Part shown: piece by piece, positions 19,209 through 27,412 of the stretch
How the letters are laid out: each line of letters starts with the position of its first letter
Position numbering within the stretch: position 1 is the stretch's first letter
The notes under the pieces: generated by a model
What the model was told of the DNA's origin: nothing
The model's database searches: none
Seen by the model: only the letters and a program-made list of their open reading frames with translations
Assembly: GCA_002315625.1 (NCBI GenBank)
Contig: DCHH01000094.1
Span: forward strand, 1-35,482
Length of the DNA: 35,482 nucleotides
Direction: 5' to 3'
From: Bacteroidales bacterium UBA1757
Lineage (GTDB): Bacteria > Bacteroidota > Bacteroidia > Bacteroidales > UBA1402
Position numbers and translations under genes: made by a program

Positions 19209-22061
19209 CTACCTCTTCACATATTTCTTATTGCCGATGATGTATATTCCCGGACTGAGACCTTCCATGGCGGTTGAAGCGGGTGCTTTATCTCTTATTT
19301 TCCTTCCAAGGAGGTCGTATACATCCACAATGTCCGCATGTACTTCCACTTCATCTAAGCTTGAAGGGTTGCCCAGATAATAAAGTTCGAAGTTGTCGAA
19401 GATTGTCCAGTCATTTGTCAACAACTTGGTCTTCTTTACCCCGATAGTCACTTTGCCTGTGGAACAGGTAAATGTCAGTGAGTTTTCGTATGCTCCTTTG
19501 GAAAAATAGGCTGAAGCTGTTGACATGGTGTTGGGAACATGACCGTAGTTGGTATTTTCCCCCAGACTGCCGGCTTTGCCTGCGCCGTTGATGATGGAGA
19601 CCAGAGGAGTGTTGGATGTGCCGGCATACAGGTAAGCATTCAGTGCTTCCGTCCCTTTGCCGTGGTTGGCAGCAGCCAGGGCGGCCGAGTTGTTTCCGCC
19701 GCCCATGCGGTAGAATCCTTGGGCCTTGAGAATGTATTTCCCCTTGGGCATACCGGTAATCTGCTGACTGACATCCAGGTTTGTGTTCCACTTCTCGGCA
19801 CAGTAATTGCTCTGTTCTCCACCTATGACCGGTTCTCCCTGCCAGGCACTCAAGCGTGTGTCGTTACGGCTGAAGTCGGGACACCGGATGAGAAATGTGG
19901 CATCGGCAGGATTCTCCTCATCTGCTTTGGCCAGTTCTGCCATGAGTTCCTCCTTAGTGATAAATTGCCATTGTGCATGTGGGTCTGTGGCTGGTAGTAT
20001 CTGATACGAAACCACTGTGGTACCATCTTTGGAAGCCAGTCGCTTGCCTGTCTTTGACAATATGGAAAATATCCCTTCTTGCACCTCTTTTATCAACAGG
20101 TCAGCGGCAGAAGCATCCACATACACTGTGGCATCGACGTTAAGATAGTGCTTTCCGGTCTCCGACTGAATTTTCGAGTCGAGGTTGAAATACTGCTCAT
20201 TAACCCGTGTAACCGTCCAGTCGATGCCGTGTTTGCCGAGGGATGCCTGTGTGCCGTAATTATTGCCACCTGTCAGGAACAGTCCGGTGGCTACATTGCG
20301 GATGTAGCGTTCCCCAAGGAGAGACTTTCCTCCTGGATTCAGCTCTGCAATGGTTGATTTCCGCTGTTTTCCGTCGGCATCGTAATTGAGAATACGAAAT
20401 GAGCGGACTGAATTGTTCTCGGCAGAGGGGTCTTTTATTGTCAGTGACTGCTGGACTCTGTCGCTCATCGGCACCGTGTCAAGCGCTGTCCAAACCCCAT
20501 CAATGTACTCTTCCAGAACAGAAAAATCGGTGCAGTCGGTGTTCTCATTATTCCAGGTGAAACTCAGCTGTCCATCCTCCAGCTTGCTTACGGTGAGGTC
20601 GGACGGGGCATAGTAGTTCCATTTCATAAAACTTTCATTTTCATCACTGTAGGCCATGGCACTCTGGTAGTCGGCATAGAGTTTGCCGCCCGCCGTCAGA
20701 GAACCGTTCTCCACAACATAGCGTTTGCTCTCGACCGCATTATACACGGCAAAGCGTTCTATCCAATGCTCCTTGTCGGCCCGCTTGAGGACATCGGTCA
20801 ACCAGTAGCCGTTGTAGAGCTGGTCGTTGCCGCTGCCCCATGAATACCAGCCTTTTGAATCGGTGGAAAAGCCGCTCTCCGATGTCCAGTTAGCGCCGTT
20901 ATTCCACTCCGTCACCCAGACTGGGAGACCTGACACATCATGAAGCGATTTCAGGGAATTGATGACCGATGCCGGAGACTGTCCGCCTATGTAGTAGTGT
21001 GTTACCACAAAATCGACTCGCATGTTGCGCTCTTTGCAGAGTTTGAGATAGCGGTTTATCCAGTCGGTATTCGGATTGGTGCACGCAAATGTCCCGATTC
21101 GCATACCGCTGAAAAGGTAATATTTGTGCTGTTCAATCAATTTTTCGGGTTCGATGTAGTTCTCGTTGACGCTTCCTGTATTGTTAGGCTCGTTGTTCCC
21201 TAGGATATGGGTACAAGTGGCATCCCGACCGTTGATTTCGGTCCACGAAGGCCATGCTTCATGATAGGTTGTCTTTGTGTAGTCGTAGCCGCTTTCGTGG
21301 TGGCGCTGAGGCACAAATTCGGCATCGGTACGGGTGTTTTCGCCCGCCCCCCAAGTGTAAAACCAGCTGCTCCGGGTCAATGCAATATTGGCATCTGAAT
21401 TGAGGTCGCTCACCCCTTTCTTTGCAGGCCATTGCCAACGGAAGATTCTCAAGAAACTTACACGGCCTGCCATTTCCGGGGGCAGTTGAACCTCAATATC
21501 CCCTTTGTTTGCAATGAAGCAGTGGCTGTAGCCGGTTCCATCCTTATGGTTGGCCATCGTCACCATAAAGCCCCGCTTTAGGGTAAATGAACGGATGGCG
21601 TTGTCCCATGTCGCGAGGGACGACATCCGAAGCCCGCCGTTGAATGATTTGCCGCTTCCCGTGCAACTGTCGCCGAGGTATACGGTAAGTGGATAGAATG
21701 GTGTCCTGTCGCCAAGATATGTGTCGCTGTGAGGCAGGACGATGCATCCGTGACGATATACACTGACTGTGCAGTTGGCATCTTTCTTCAGGGCTTTCCC
21801 TTTGTAGGTAATCTTGCCAAGATAGCTCTTGATGACATCAGATGGCCTGATATTCTGAAAGATAACAGCCGCATCGGTATTCTGTATGTCAATAGTGCCG
21901 GACAGCGGGTTGGCCGTTGCGGTAAGGACCAGGTCGATGCTCTCCTGAATTGTGTAAGCCGTATCAATATTTGTCGCAACTATCTGTCTGTTGACGGCTG
22001 CAGACAAATCAAAAACGCGGCACAAGACCATCACACACAGGATAGCAATCCATTTTTTCAT
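19209..22061 (-). CDS. GH128-like multi-domain secreted glycosidase with type IX-like sorting tail
   Basis: This 950-residue protein is encoded alone on the minus strand. After a signal peptide (about 1-22, ending DLSAA) comes an unassigned region of about 200 residues. The catalytic core, about 200-475, resembles the Asl1/GH128 TIM-barrel fold. ILGNNEPNN contains Glu291, the candidate acid/base, and VWVTEWNNG contains Glu385, the candidate nucleophile. GH128 enzymes cleave beta-1,3-glucans, but the exact substrate is not assured. Downstream are an Fn3-like module (about 485-560), a beta-trefoil-like region (about 575-700) and a jelly-roll-like binding region (about 715-900, ending WTIFDNFELYYLG). 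The tail VYDLLGRKI...LSPGIYIIGNKKYVKR looks like a type IX sorting domain. Its 3' end is 14 bases from the convergent GH43 gene. Confidence 0.82.
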   Translation of the reverse strand: MKKWIAILCVMVLCRVFDLSAAVNRQIVATNIDTAYTIQESIDLVLTATANPLSGTIDIQNTDAAVIFQNIRPSDVIKSYLGKITYKGKALKKDANCTVSVYRHGCIVLPHSDTYLGDRTPFYPLTVYLGDSCTGSGKSFNGGLRMSSLATWDNAIRSFTLKRGFMVTMANHKDGTGYSHCFIANKGDIEVQLPPEMAGRVSFLRIFRWQWPAKKGVSDLNSDANIALTRSSWFYTWGAGENTRTDAEFVPQRHHESGYDYTKTTYHEAWPSWTEINGRDATCTHILGNNEPNNTGSVNENYIEPEKLIEQHKYYLFSGMRIGTFACTNPNTDWINRYLKLCKERNMRVDFVVTHYYIGGQSPASVINSLKSLHDVSGLPVWVTEWNNGANWTSESGFSTDSKGWYSWGSGNDQLYNGYWLTDVLKRADKEHWIERFAVYNAVESKRYVVENGSLTAGGKLYADYQSAMAYSDENESFMKWNYYAPSDLTVSKLEDGQLSFTWNNENTDCTDFSVLEEYIDGVWTALDTVPMSDRVQQSLTIKDPSAENNSVRSFRILNYDADGKQRKSTIAELNPGGKSLLGERYIRNVATGLFLTGGNNYGTQASLGKHGIDWTVTRVNEQYFNLDSKIQSETGKHYLNVDATVYVDASAADLLIKEVQEGIFSILSKTGKRLASKDGTTVVSYQILPATDPHAQWQFITKEELMAELAKADEENPADATFLIRCPDFSRNDTRLSAWQGEPVIGGEQSNYCAEKWNTNLDVSQQITGMPKGKYILKAQGFYRMGGGNNSAALAAANHGKGTEALNAYLYAGTSNTPLVSIINGAGKAGSLGENTNYGHVPNTMSTASAYFSKGAYENSLTFTCSTGKVTIGVKKTKLLTNDWTIFDNFELYYLGNPSSLDEVEVHADIVDVYDLLGRKIRDKAPASTAMEGLSPGIYIIGNKKYVKR

Positions 22062-22144
22062 AACTCACAATTTTTACGCAAGGTAGGAATTATTAATCGG
22101 ATAAAAAATAGGAATGGTTGCATCAGATGAGAAGTGAGAAAAAA

Positions 22145-22171
22145 TCGGCCATATACACAATTTTTCGGCCA
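22145..22171. repeat. Direct repeat TCGGCCA x2 in the divergent promoter, candidate operator
   Basis: The heptamer TCGGCCA occurs at 22145-22151 and again at 22165-22171, each preceded by a run of A or T. The offset is 20 bases, about two helical turns, so both copies would face the same side of the DNA. A third partial TCGG lies at 22176-22179, within an imperfect inverted repeat ending CCAAAA. This arrangement suits a dimeric regulator, but chance similarity cannot be excluded. Confidence 0.35.
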
Positions 22172-22198
22172 GTTTTCGGTTTTGCCAAAATCAGGATG

Positions 22199-22206
22199 TA
22201 TTTTTG
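22199..22206 (+). promoter_or_regulatory. Predicted -7 promoter element for the porP-gldKLMN operon
   Basis: TATTTTTG matches the Bacteroidetes TAnnTTTG -7 element exactly. A weak -33-like TTTT lies at 22173-22176, 22 bases upstream. Transcription would start only a few bases before the porP ATG at 22216, so the leader would be almost absent. Confidence 0.4.
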
Positions 22207-22215
22207 TGACGGAAA

Positions 22216-23187
22216 ATGAGCAGTGTCAAACATATACGGTTATGGCTCCTGTCGGCACTTATTGTGCTGGCAGTGAAGGCCTATGCCCAGTATGACGGGC
22301 AATGGACCCAGTATATGCTCAACCCCGGGGTGTATAACCCTTCCGTGGCAGGCCGCAACAGCGACCTTGACGTGCACATAGCATTCCGTCAGCAGTGGAC
22401 CGGTGTTACCAATGCCCCGAGCACAATAGCATTGCAGGTGGGCTATCCCTTGCGTATCGGCAAACGGATGTTCGGAATCGGACTGATGATGCAAAACGAA
22501 TCGATAGGCCTTTTCAAGACACAACTGTTTCAGGCCCAGATGTCGCATGAATGGAAACTCTGGGGAGGGTCGCTCCGAGGTGGTCTGCAGGCGGGCATCA
22601 TCCAGCAGAACTTCTCCTCAGGAGATATCTACATTCCCACGTCAGATTATCACAGCAGTAGTGACGAGGCTATCCCAAAGGGCGATTTGGAGGGTATTGT
22701 CCCCGATTTGTCGCTTGGCGTATGGTATGACCGGCCAAAATGGTTTGCCGGCATTTCGTGCTCGCACGTAATCGGCGGATCCTTCAAACTCAAGCAGAAA
22801 GAGAGTGAGTCCGATGCCGATGAGACGACCATGAAAGTGTCCCGTACACTTTATTTTACGGGTGGATACAATATTTCATTCAAGAATCCGTTATTCGCCT
22901 TACAACCCTCCCTCATGCTCAAGAGTGACTTTGTCACGGTGCAGGCGGATGTGTCGGCTCTGCTACGGATAGCAAAGAGGTACTGGGGAGGTTTGAGCTG
23001 GCGTCCCGGCGACGGACTGGGAGTGATTGCGGGAATACAGTTCGATTTCGGACTCACCGTCGGTTACTCTTACGACATACCGCTGTACGGGCCGACGGAC
23101 GGAAGCCACGAAATAATGATTGGCTACCGTAAGGCTATTGATACGAGTAAGATAAACAAGAAACAGAAAAGTGTAAGAATACTATGA
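22216..23187 (+). CDS. porP: PorP/SprF-family type IX secretion outer-membrane protein
   Basis: This 323-residue outer-membrane protein belongs to the PorP/SprF family, barrels that work with the type IX secretion system in surface display or secretion of cargo. A signal peptide covers residues 1-24 and ends VKAYA before Gln. The mature start, YDGQWTQYMLNPGVYNPSVA, is the family hallmark, and beta-strand repeats follow across the whole length. There is no upstream alternative start, so ATG at 22216 is firm. The next gene, gldK, overlaps its stop by four bases (ATGA), so the two are translationally coupled. Since it precedes gldKLMN, it is more likely the core PorP than one of the dispersed SprF-type paralogues found next to single cargo genes. 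Confidence 0.93.
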   Translation: MSSVKHIRLWLLSALIVLAVKAYAQYDGQWTQYMLNPGVYNPSVAGRNSDLDVHIAFRQQWTGVTNAPSTIALQVGYPLRIGKRMFGIGLMMQNESIGLFKTQLFQAQMSHEWKLWGGSLRGGLQAGIIQQNFSSGDIYIPTSDYHSSSDEAIPKGDLEGIVPDLSLGVWYDRPKWFAGISCSHVIGGSFKLKQKESESDADETTMKVSRTLYFTGGYNISFKNPLFALQPSLMLKSDFVTVQADVSALLRIAKRYWGGLSWRPGDGLGVIAGIQFDFGLTVGYSYDIPLYGPTDGSHEIMIGYRKAIDTSKINKKQKSVRIL

Positions 23188-24608
23188 AGCAGAAGAGAAG
23201 AATTCTGGAAAGTGCAGCCTTAGTGCTCTGTCTTTTGATGACGGCCTGCGGAACTTACGATACCGGTGAGCTGCAAAGCGTACAGGCAGCCTCCTGGCAG
23301 GAGCCTAACCCGTACGGCATGGTGCTCATCAAGCAGGGGTCATACAATCTCGGGCAATCATATCCTGACAGTGTATGGGGTACGGAAATCCCGTACAAGA
23401 CTGTTTCTGTCGGCTCCTTCTGGATGGATGAGACCGAAATCACAAACGGACAGTACAAGCAGTTCATCGCATGGGTGTGCGACTCGATTATCCGTGAGAA
23501 GATGGCTGATCCGGCATACGGCGGTAATGAGGAATACAAAATCACCGAAGATGAAAACGGCGACCCCATTACACCTTATTTAAATAGGAAACTCTCGCTG
23601 CCCGAACGTCGCCGTGCCACAGAGGAGGAACTGACGGCTTTGGATTATTTCAAGGAAAAAGATCCCATCCGGGGAGGCTGGCGCACTGCTGTTGACCGTA
23701 TTGTCTATAAGTATGAGTGGTTCGACTACGAAAGTTTTGTCAAGCGTTCCAACCAGCTGAAGGCTGCCCGCCGTAATCGCAATACGGACGTTAATCCTTC
23801 CCAGTTACCTGTGGTCATGATTACAAAGGACACGGCCTTCTATGCAGAGGACGGCCATATCGTCCGTCAGACTCTGACCCGTCCGCTTTCCTCAGAGTTC
23901 GATTTCCTGAATACCTATATTGTCGAAATCTATCCAGACACAACCGTCTGGGCCAACGACTTTGAGAACAGCTATTCATTGCCCTACATCAAGAACTATT
24001 TCTCCCATCCGGCATACAATGCACATCCGGTTGTCGGTGTGTCGTGGGAACAGGCAAAGGCATTCTGTGCATGGCGCACGGATTATCTGAACAGCAGCCT
24101 GCGCAAGAGTGGGCAGGAAGTTCTTGAATACCGTTTGCCGACCGAGGCAGAGTGGGAGTATGCAGCACGCGGCGGCAACAAGGATGCCCGCTTCCCGTGG
24201 AAAGGTGCCTACGTTGATACTGAAAAGGGGTGCTATTATGCCAACTTCAAGCCTCAGGAGGGTAACTACACAAAGGACGGAAGCCTTATTACGCAGAAAG
24301 TCGCTTCCTATCCTGCAAACGATTACGGCCTGTATGATATGGCAGGTAATGTGGCAGAGTGGACTTCTACCACTTGGAGCGCCTCATCGTACAATGAAAT
24401 GAACGACCTGAACCCGCAGTATAAGGTAAATACCCATGAGGAAGACCCGTATATCTCCAAGCGGATGGTTGTGAGAGGCGGTTCGTGGAAGGATGCGGCA
24501 CCTTTCATTCAGGTGAATGCCCGGACATACGAATATATCAACGAAACGCGCTCATATATCGGCTTCCGTTGTGTCCGCAGTCAGATTGGAGGGGGAAGTT
24601 CCAAGTAA
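23184..24608 (+). CDS. gldK: GldK/PorK type IX secretion lipoprotein
   Basis: This 474-residue outer-membrane lipoprotein forms the periplasmic ring of the type IX secretion system together with GldN. The signal ends LLMTAC, so Cys22 is the probable lipidated residue. The rest is an FGE/SUMF1-like fold, with FWMDETEITNGQYKQF, PVVGVSWEQAKAFCAWR, YRLPTEAEWEYAARGG, LYDMAGNVAEWTS and the final GFRCVRS. In this family the fold is structural and does not make formylglycine. A roughly 130-residue stretch between the TEITNGQ segment and the PVVGVSW segment is typical of GldK rather than of sulfatase activators. It overlaps porP by four bases and precedes gldL by 25. Confidence 0.95.
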   Translation: MKQKRRILESAALVLCLLMTACGTYDTGELQSVQAASWQEPNPYGMVLIKQGSYNLGQSYPDSVWGTEIPYKTVSVGSFWMDETEITNGQYKQFIAWVCDSIIREKMADPAYGGNEEYKITEDENGDPITPYLNRKLSLPERRRATEEELTALDYFKEKDPIRGGWRTAVDRIVYKYEWFDYESFVKRSNQLKAARRNRNTDVNPSQLPVVMITKDTAFYAEDGHIVRQTLTRPLSSEFDFLNTYIVEIYPDTTVWANDFENSYSLPYIKNYFSHPAYNAHPVVGVSWEQAKAFCAWRTDYLNSSLRKSGQEVLEYRLPTEAEWEYAARGGNKDARFPWKGAYVDTEKGCYYANFKPQEGNYTKDGSLITQKVASYPANDYGLYDMAGNVAEWTSTTWSASSYNEMNDLNPQYKVNTHEEDPYISKRMVVRGGSWKDAAPFIQVNARTYEYINETRSYIGFRCVRSQIGGGSSK

Positions 24609-24633
24609 TCAATGAAATAAAAACGTACAGAAT

Positions 24634-25824
24634 ATGTCATTACAGAAGATGAGTAAATTCAGGACTTACCTCGAAAGCTACGAGGGAAAGACCTTGTTCA
24701 ACTATTTCTATGGCTTCGGTGCTTCGATTGCCATTTTGGGTACACTTTTCAAGATACTTCACCTCGATGGTGCCAACGTGATGCTGGCCGTCGGTCTGGG
24801 TACCGAGGTGTTCATGTTTGCCCTGTCGGCCTTTGAACCCCCGTTCAGGGCTTACCATTGGGAAGAGGTGTTCCCGATTCTGAAAAGTCATGATGAGGCA
24901 GACCGTCCTTCTTTCCAGGGCGGTGTGGGCGGAGGCGTGGTCCTCAACGGCCCGATGCCTCAGGGAGCCGTCGGAGAAGTGCTTGTCGGAGAGCCTGTTG
25001 CAGAGGGTGAGACCCATGTCGGAGGAGGTGGTGGCGGAACGGTCATCATCGGTGGCGGTCAGCCTTCGGGCGGAACGGTTGTAATAGGAGGCGGTCAGCC
25101 GTTTGTTGGTGGTGTTCAGCCGGTTATGGCTGGTGGTCAGCCCGTTTCAGGCCAGCCGTTTGAGGGTGGAATGCCTGCCGGTGACATTGATACCGCTGTT
25201 ATTGCTGCTCAGGCAGCTCAGGCCGCTGCTGCAGCAGCCGCTGCCGCAAACGCCGCTGCAATGAACAGCAATGGAGGAGGCGAGGCCCCTGCTGGCGGCT
25301 ATCCCGCATCGGGTGCTCCCGTCACACCGTTTGCAGGTGCACCCGCTTCGTTCCCGAGCTTCTCGGCCGTGCCTCAGGATTATGGATTCCCGCCGCAAGT
25401 CCATCTTACGGAAGAGGAGACCGCTTCACTTGAGAAGAGCCTGAAGGGTTATGTCGAGCAGATGGACAACCTCAACCTGAATCTTCGTGGCTTGAATACA
25501 ATTTATGAGATACAGCTCAAGAGCATCAGCTCTCAGATTGATACCATTGATCGTGTCAACAAGGGCCTGATACACATAAAGGATATGTACGAAGGATCGG
25601 CTACTGACAGCGAGAGCTTCAAGAATGAGACCGAACTGATGGCCAGCAATCTTGCAAGCCTCAACCAGATTTACAGCCGTATGATTCAGGCTATGATGAT
25701 GCCTACGCCGTTTATGGCCATGAGCCAGGCGGCCCAGAATATGCAGGCTGCACAGCCGCAGGAAACCCCGGCAACCAATGCTCCGGCTGCCGAACCCATG
25801 TCACAAACTTCTAACGCCCAGTAA
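24634..25824 (+). CDS. gldL: GldL inner-membrane motor protein, with long Gly/Ala/Pro-rich insert
   Basis: GldL and GldM form the proton-driven inner-membrane motor of the type IX secretion system. Two transmembrane helices lie at about residues 25-42 and 49-67. Lys40 in the first and Glu58 in the second (GLGTEVFMF) fit the charged intramembrane residues known to matter in GldL. The C-terminal part, from about 245 (VHLTEEETASLEKSL), is helical and cytoplasmic as expected. Between them, about residues 95-245, is a low-complexity insert with GGGQP-type repeats and a poly-Ala run. This makes the protein 396 residues, longer than the roughly 215-310 residues I know for described homologues. GldM starts one base after its stop. 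Confidence 0.94.
   Translation: MSLQKMSKFRTYLESYEGKTLFNYFYGFGASIAILGTLFKILHLDGANVMLAVGLGTEVFMFALSAFEPPFRAYHWEEVFPILKSHDEADRPSFQGGVGGGVVLNGPMPQGAVGEVLVGEPVAEGETHVGGGGGGTVIIGGGQPSGGTVVIGGGQPFVGGVQPVMAGGQPVSGQPFEGGMPAGDIDTAVIAAQAAQAAAAAAAAANAAAMNSNGGGEAPAGGYPASGAPVTPFAGAPASFPSFSAVPQDYGFPPQVHLTEEETASLEKSLKGYVEQMDNLNLNLRGLNTIYEIQLKSISSQIDTIDRVNKGLIHIKDMYEGSATDSESFKNETELMASNLASLNQIYSRMIQAMMMPTPFMAMSQAAQNMQAAQPQETPATNAPAAEPMSQTSNAQ
25021..25170 (+). repeat. Glycine-rich GGQP repeat tract inside gldL
   Basis: Several degenerate copies of a GGC-GGT-CAG-CCN unit encode Gly-Gly-Gln-Pro (VIIGGGQP, VVIGGGQP, VMAGGQP). The codons vary between copies, so this is an old protein-level repeat and not a recent slippage tract. 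An alanine-rich run follows at about 25195-25260. Confidence 0.6.
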
Positions 25825-25825
25825 T

Positions 25826-27391
25826 ATGGCAGCTTCAAACGCTCCGGAGACCCCAAGACAGAAGATGATAAATCTGATGTACATCATGCTGTTATGCATG
25901 CTGGCATTGAATGTGTCGTCTGACGTGCTCGGCGGTTTCGAGCTGGTGGGCGACAGCCTGTCACGAAGCACGGAGAATGCTACCCACCAGAATGAATCCC
26001 TGTATAGCGACTTGCAGGATTTTTACGACCAGAATCCGGAAAAGGCGGGTGAGTGGTATGCCCGCGCACAGGAGGTGAAGGCCGTATGTGATTCAATCTA
26101 TCGTTTTATTGACGGTCTGAAACTTGAGATTGCCATCAAGGCGGACGGAGAGGATGCCGACCTCAACGATATTCAGAGGAAGGAGGATGTCAATGCCCCG
26201 GCCTTTGTCATGCTGCCCCCGACAGGCGACAAAGGAGAACAACTGGAAATGGTGATGACTTCGTTCAGAAACCACATGACGGCTATGATTTCCGACAGCC
26301 TCAAGCAGAAAATCATCCTGGACAATTTCTCCACTGAACCTTCGGAAAAGGCAAAGACTCAGGGACTTGACTGGCAGACTTCGATGTTTGACAATATGCC
26401 GGTCAGTGCCGTCCTGACATATTTCTCCAAGTTGCAGAACGATGTGCGCTATGCTGAGGGAGAGGTGCTGCATACCCTTACCGCCAATATCGACGAGGGA
26501 GACTTCCGTGTGAACCAGATTAAGGCGTATGTGATTCCCAACTCGCAGAACATCGTCCGCGGCAACAGCTACCGGGCCAATATCGTCCTGAGTGCTGAAG
26601 ACTCAACGATGCGTCCCCGCATATTCGTGAACGGGGCCGAACTTGACCACGAGAAGAACGGCTTGTATGAGGTTCCGACCGGCAGCACCGGTGTCTTCCC
26701 GGTCAAGGGCTATATCGAAATGCAGCATAGCGACGGAACTGTTCGTACCTACAACTTTGACGAGTCATACACCGTTGTTGAGCCTACCGCCACTGTGTCA
26801 AACACAATGATGAACGTCCTCTACGCCGGTATCGACAACCAGCTGAGCATCTCTGTACCGGGTGTTCCAAACCAGATGGTACAGGCATCGGTCAACAATG
26901 GTACACTGACCAGAAGCGGTAACGGCTGGGTGGCAAAGCCCGTGAATATCAATGAGGAGTGCATTGTTACTGTGAGTGCCAACATGGACGGACGGATGCA
27001 GAACGTTGCCCGTATGCCTTTCCGTGTCAAGGCTCTGCCCGAACCTCGTGCATTCATTATGTATACCGATACCAAGGGGGTTGAACGCCGTTATCGTGGA
27101 GGTACCGGACTGATGAAGAAATATCTTCTTGATGCGCCGGGTATTATCGCAGCCCTTGATGACGACCTGCTCGATGTTCCGTTTACGGTTCTCTCGTTTG
27201 AGACCCTGATTTACGACTCTATGGGAAATACGAACGTGGAAGTGTCGAACGGTACGAATTTCTCGCAGCGTCAGAAGTCGCAGATAAGGGCATTGCAGCG
27301 CGGTTCGCGATTCTTTATTTCGAGAATCAAGGCTGTGGGTCCCGACAAGATAGAACAGAACCTTTCACCCATGGAAATCATTATCAACTAA
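25826..27391 (+). CDS. gldM: GldM/PorM type IX secretion motor shaft protein
   Basis: This 521-residue protein is the periplasm-spanning partner of GldL. It passes motor energy from the inner membrane to the GldKN ring. The start is ATG at 25826, one base after the gldL stop; the open frame continues upstream inside gldL but that extension is spurious. Residues 1-12 are cytoplasmic (PETPRQK), and one transmembrane helix follows at about 13-35 (INLMYIMLLCMLALNVS), nearly identical in pattern to known GldM. The next region, FELVGDSLSRST, starts the helical D1 domain. The beta-rich D2-D4 domains follow to the end (about 220-521). The length is typical. gldN follows after 21 bases. Confidence 0.95.
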   Translation: MAASNAPETPRQKMINLMYIMLLCMLALNVSSDVLGGFELVGDSLSRSTENATHQNESLYSDLQDFYDQNPEKAGEWYARAQEVKAVCDSIYRFIDGLKLEIAIKADGEDADLNDIQRKEDVNAPAFVMLPPTGDKGEQLEMVMTSFRNHMTAMISDSLKQKIILDNFSTEPSEKAKTQGLDWQTSMFDNMPVSAVLTYFSKLQNDVRYAEGEVLHTLTANIDEGDFRVNQIKAYVIPNSQNIVRGNSYRANIVLSAEDSTMRPRIFVNGAELDHEKNGLYEVPTGSTGVFPVKGYIEMQHSDGTVRTYNFDESYTVVEPTATVSNTMMNVLYAGIDNQLSISVPGVPNQMVQASVNNGTLTRSGNGWVAKPVNINEECIVTVSANMDGRMQNVARMPFRVKALPEPRAFIMYTDTKGVERRYRGGTGLMKKYLLDAPGIIAALDDDLLDVPFTVLSFETLIYDSMGNTNVEVSNGTNFSQRQKSQIRALQRGSRFFISRIKAVGPDKIEQNLSPMEIIIN

Positions 27392-27412
27392 GTAATTGAA
27401 ACCGAATAGTAT

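Larger units (their letters stand above)
22062..22215. promoter_or_regulatory. Divergent promoter region between the GH128-like gene and porP
   Basis: This 154-base AT-rich gap separates two divergent genes and must hold both promoters. On the plus strand TATTTTTG at 22199-22206 matches the Bacteroidetes -7 consensus TAnnTTTG. On the minus strand the best candidate is TACCTTGC at 22085-22078, which is a poor match. A direct repeat of TCGGCCA lies in the middle. No small open frame or RNA structure is evident. Confidence 0.6.

Noticed and set aside
23184..24608. Annotation as a formylglycine-generating sulfatase activator
   Set aside because: The fold is shared, but the lipoprotein signal, length and place in porP-gldKLMN identify it as GldK.
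25778..25825. A 16-residue N-terminal extension of GldM within gldL
   Set aside because: The known GldM N-terminus (short, then one membrane helix) matches ATG 25826.
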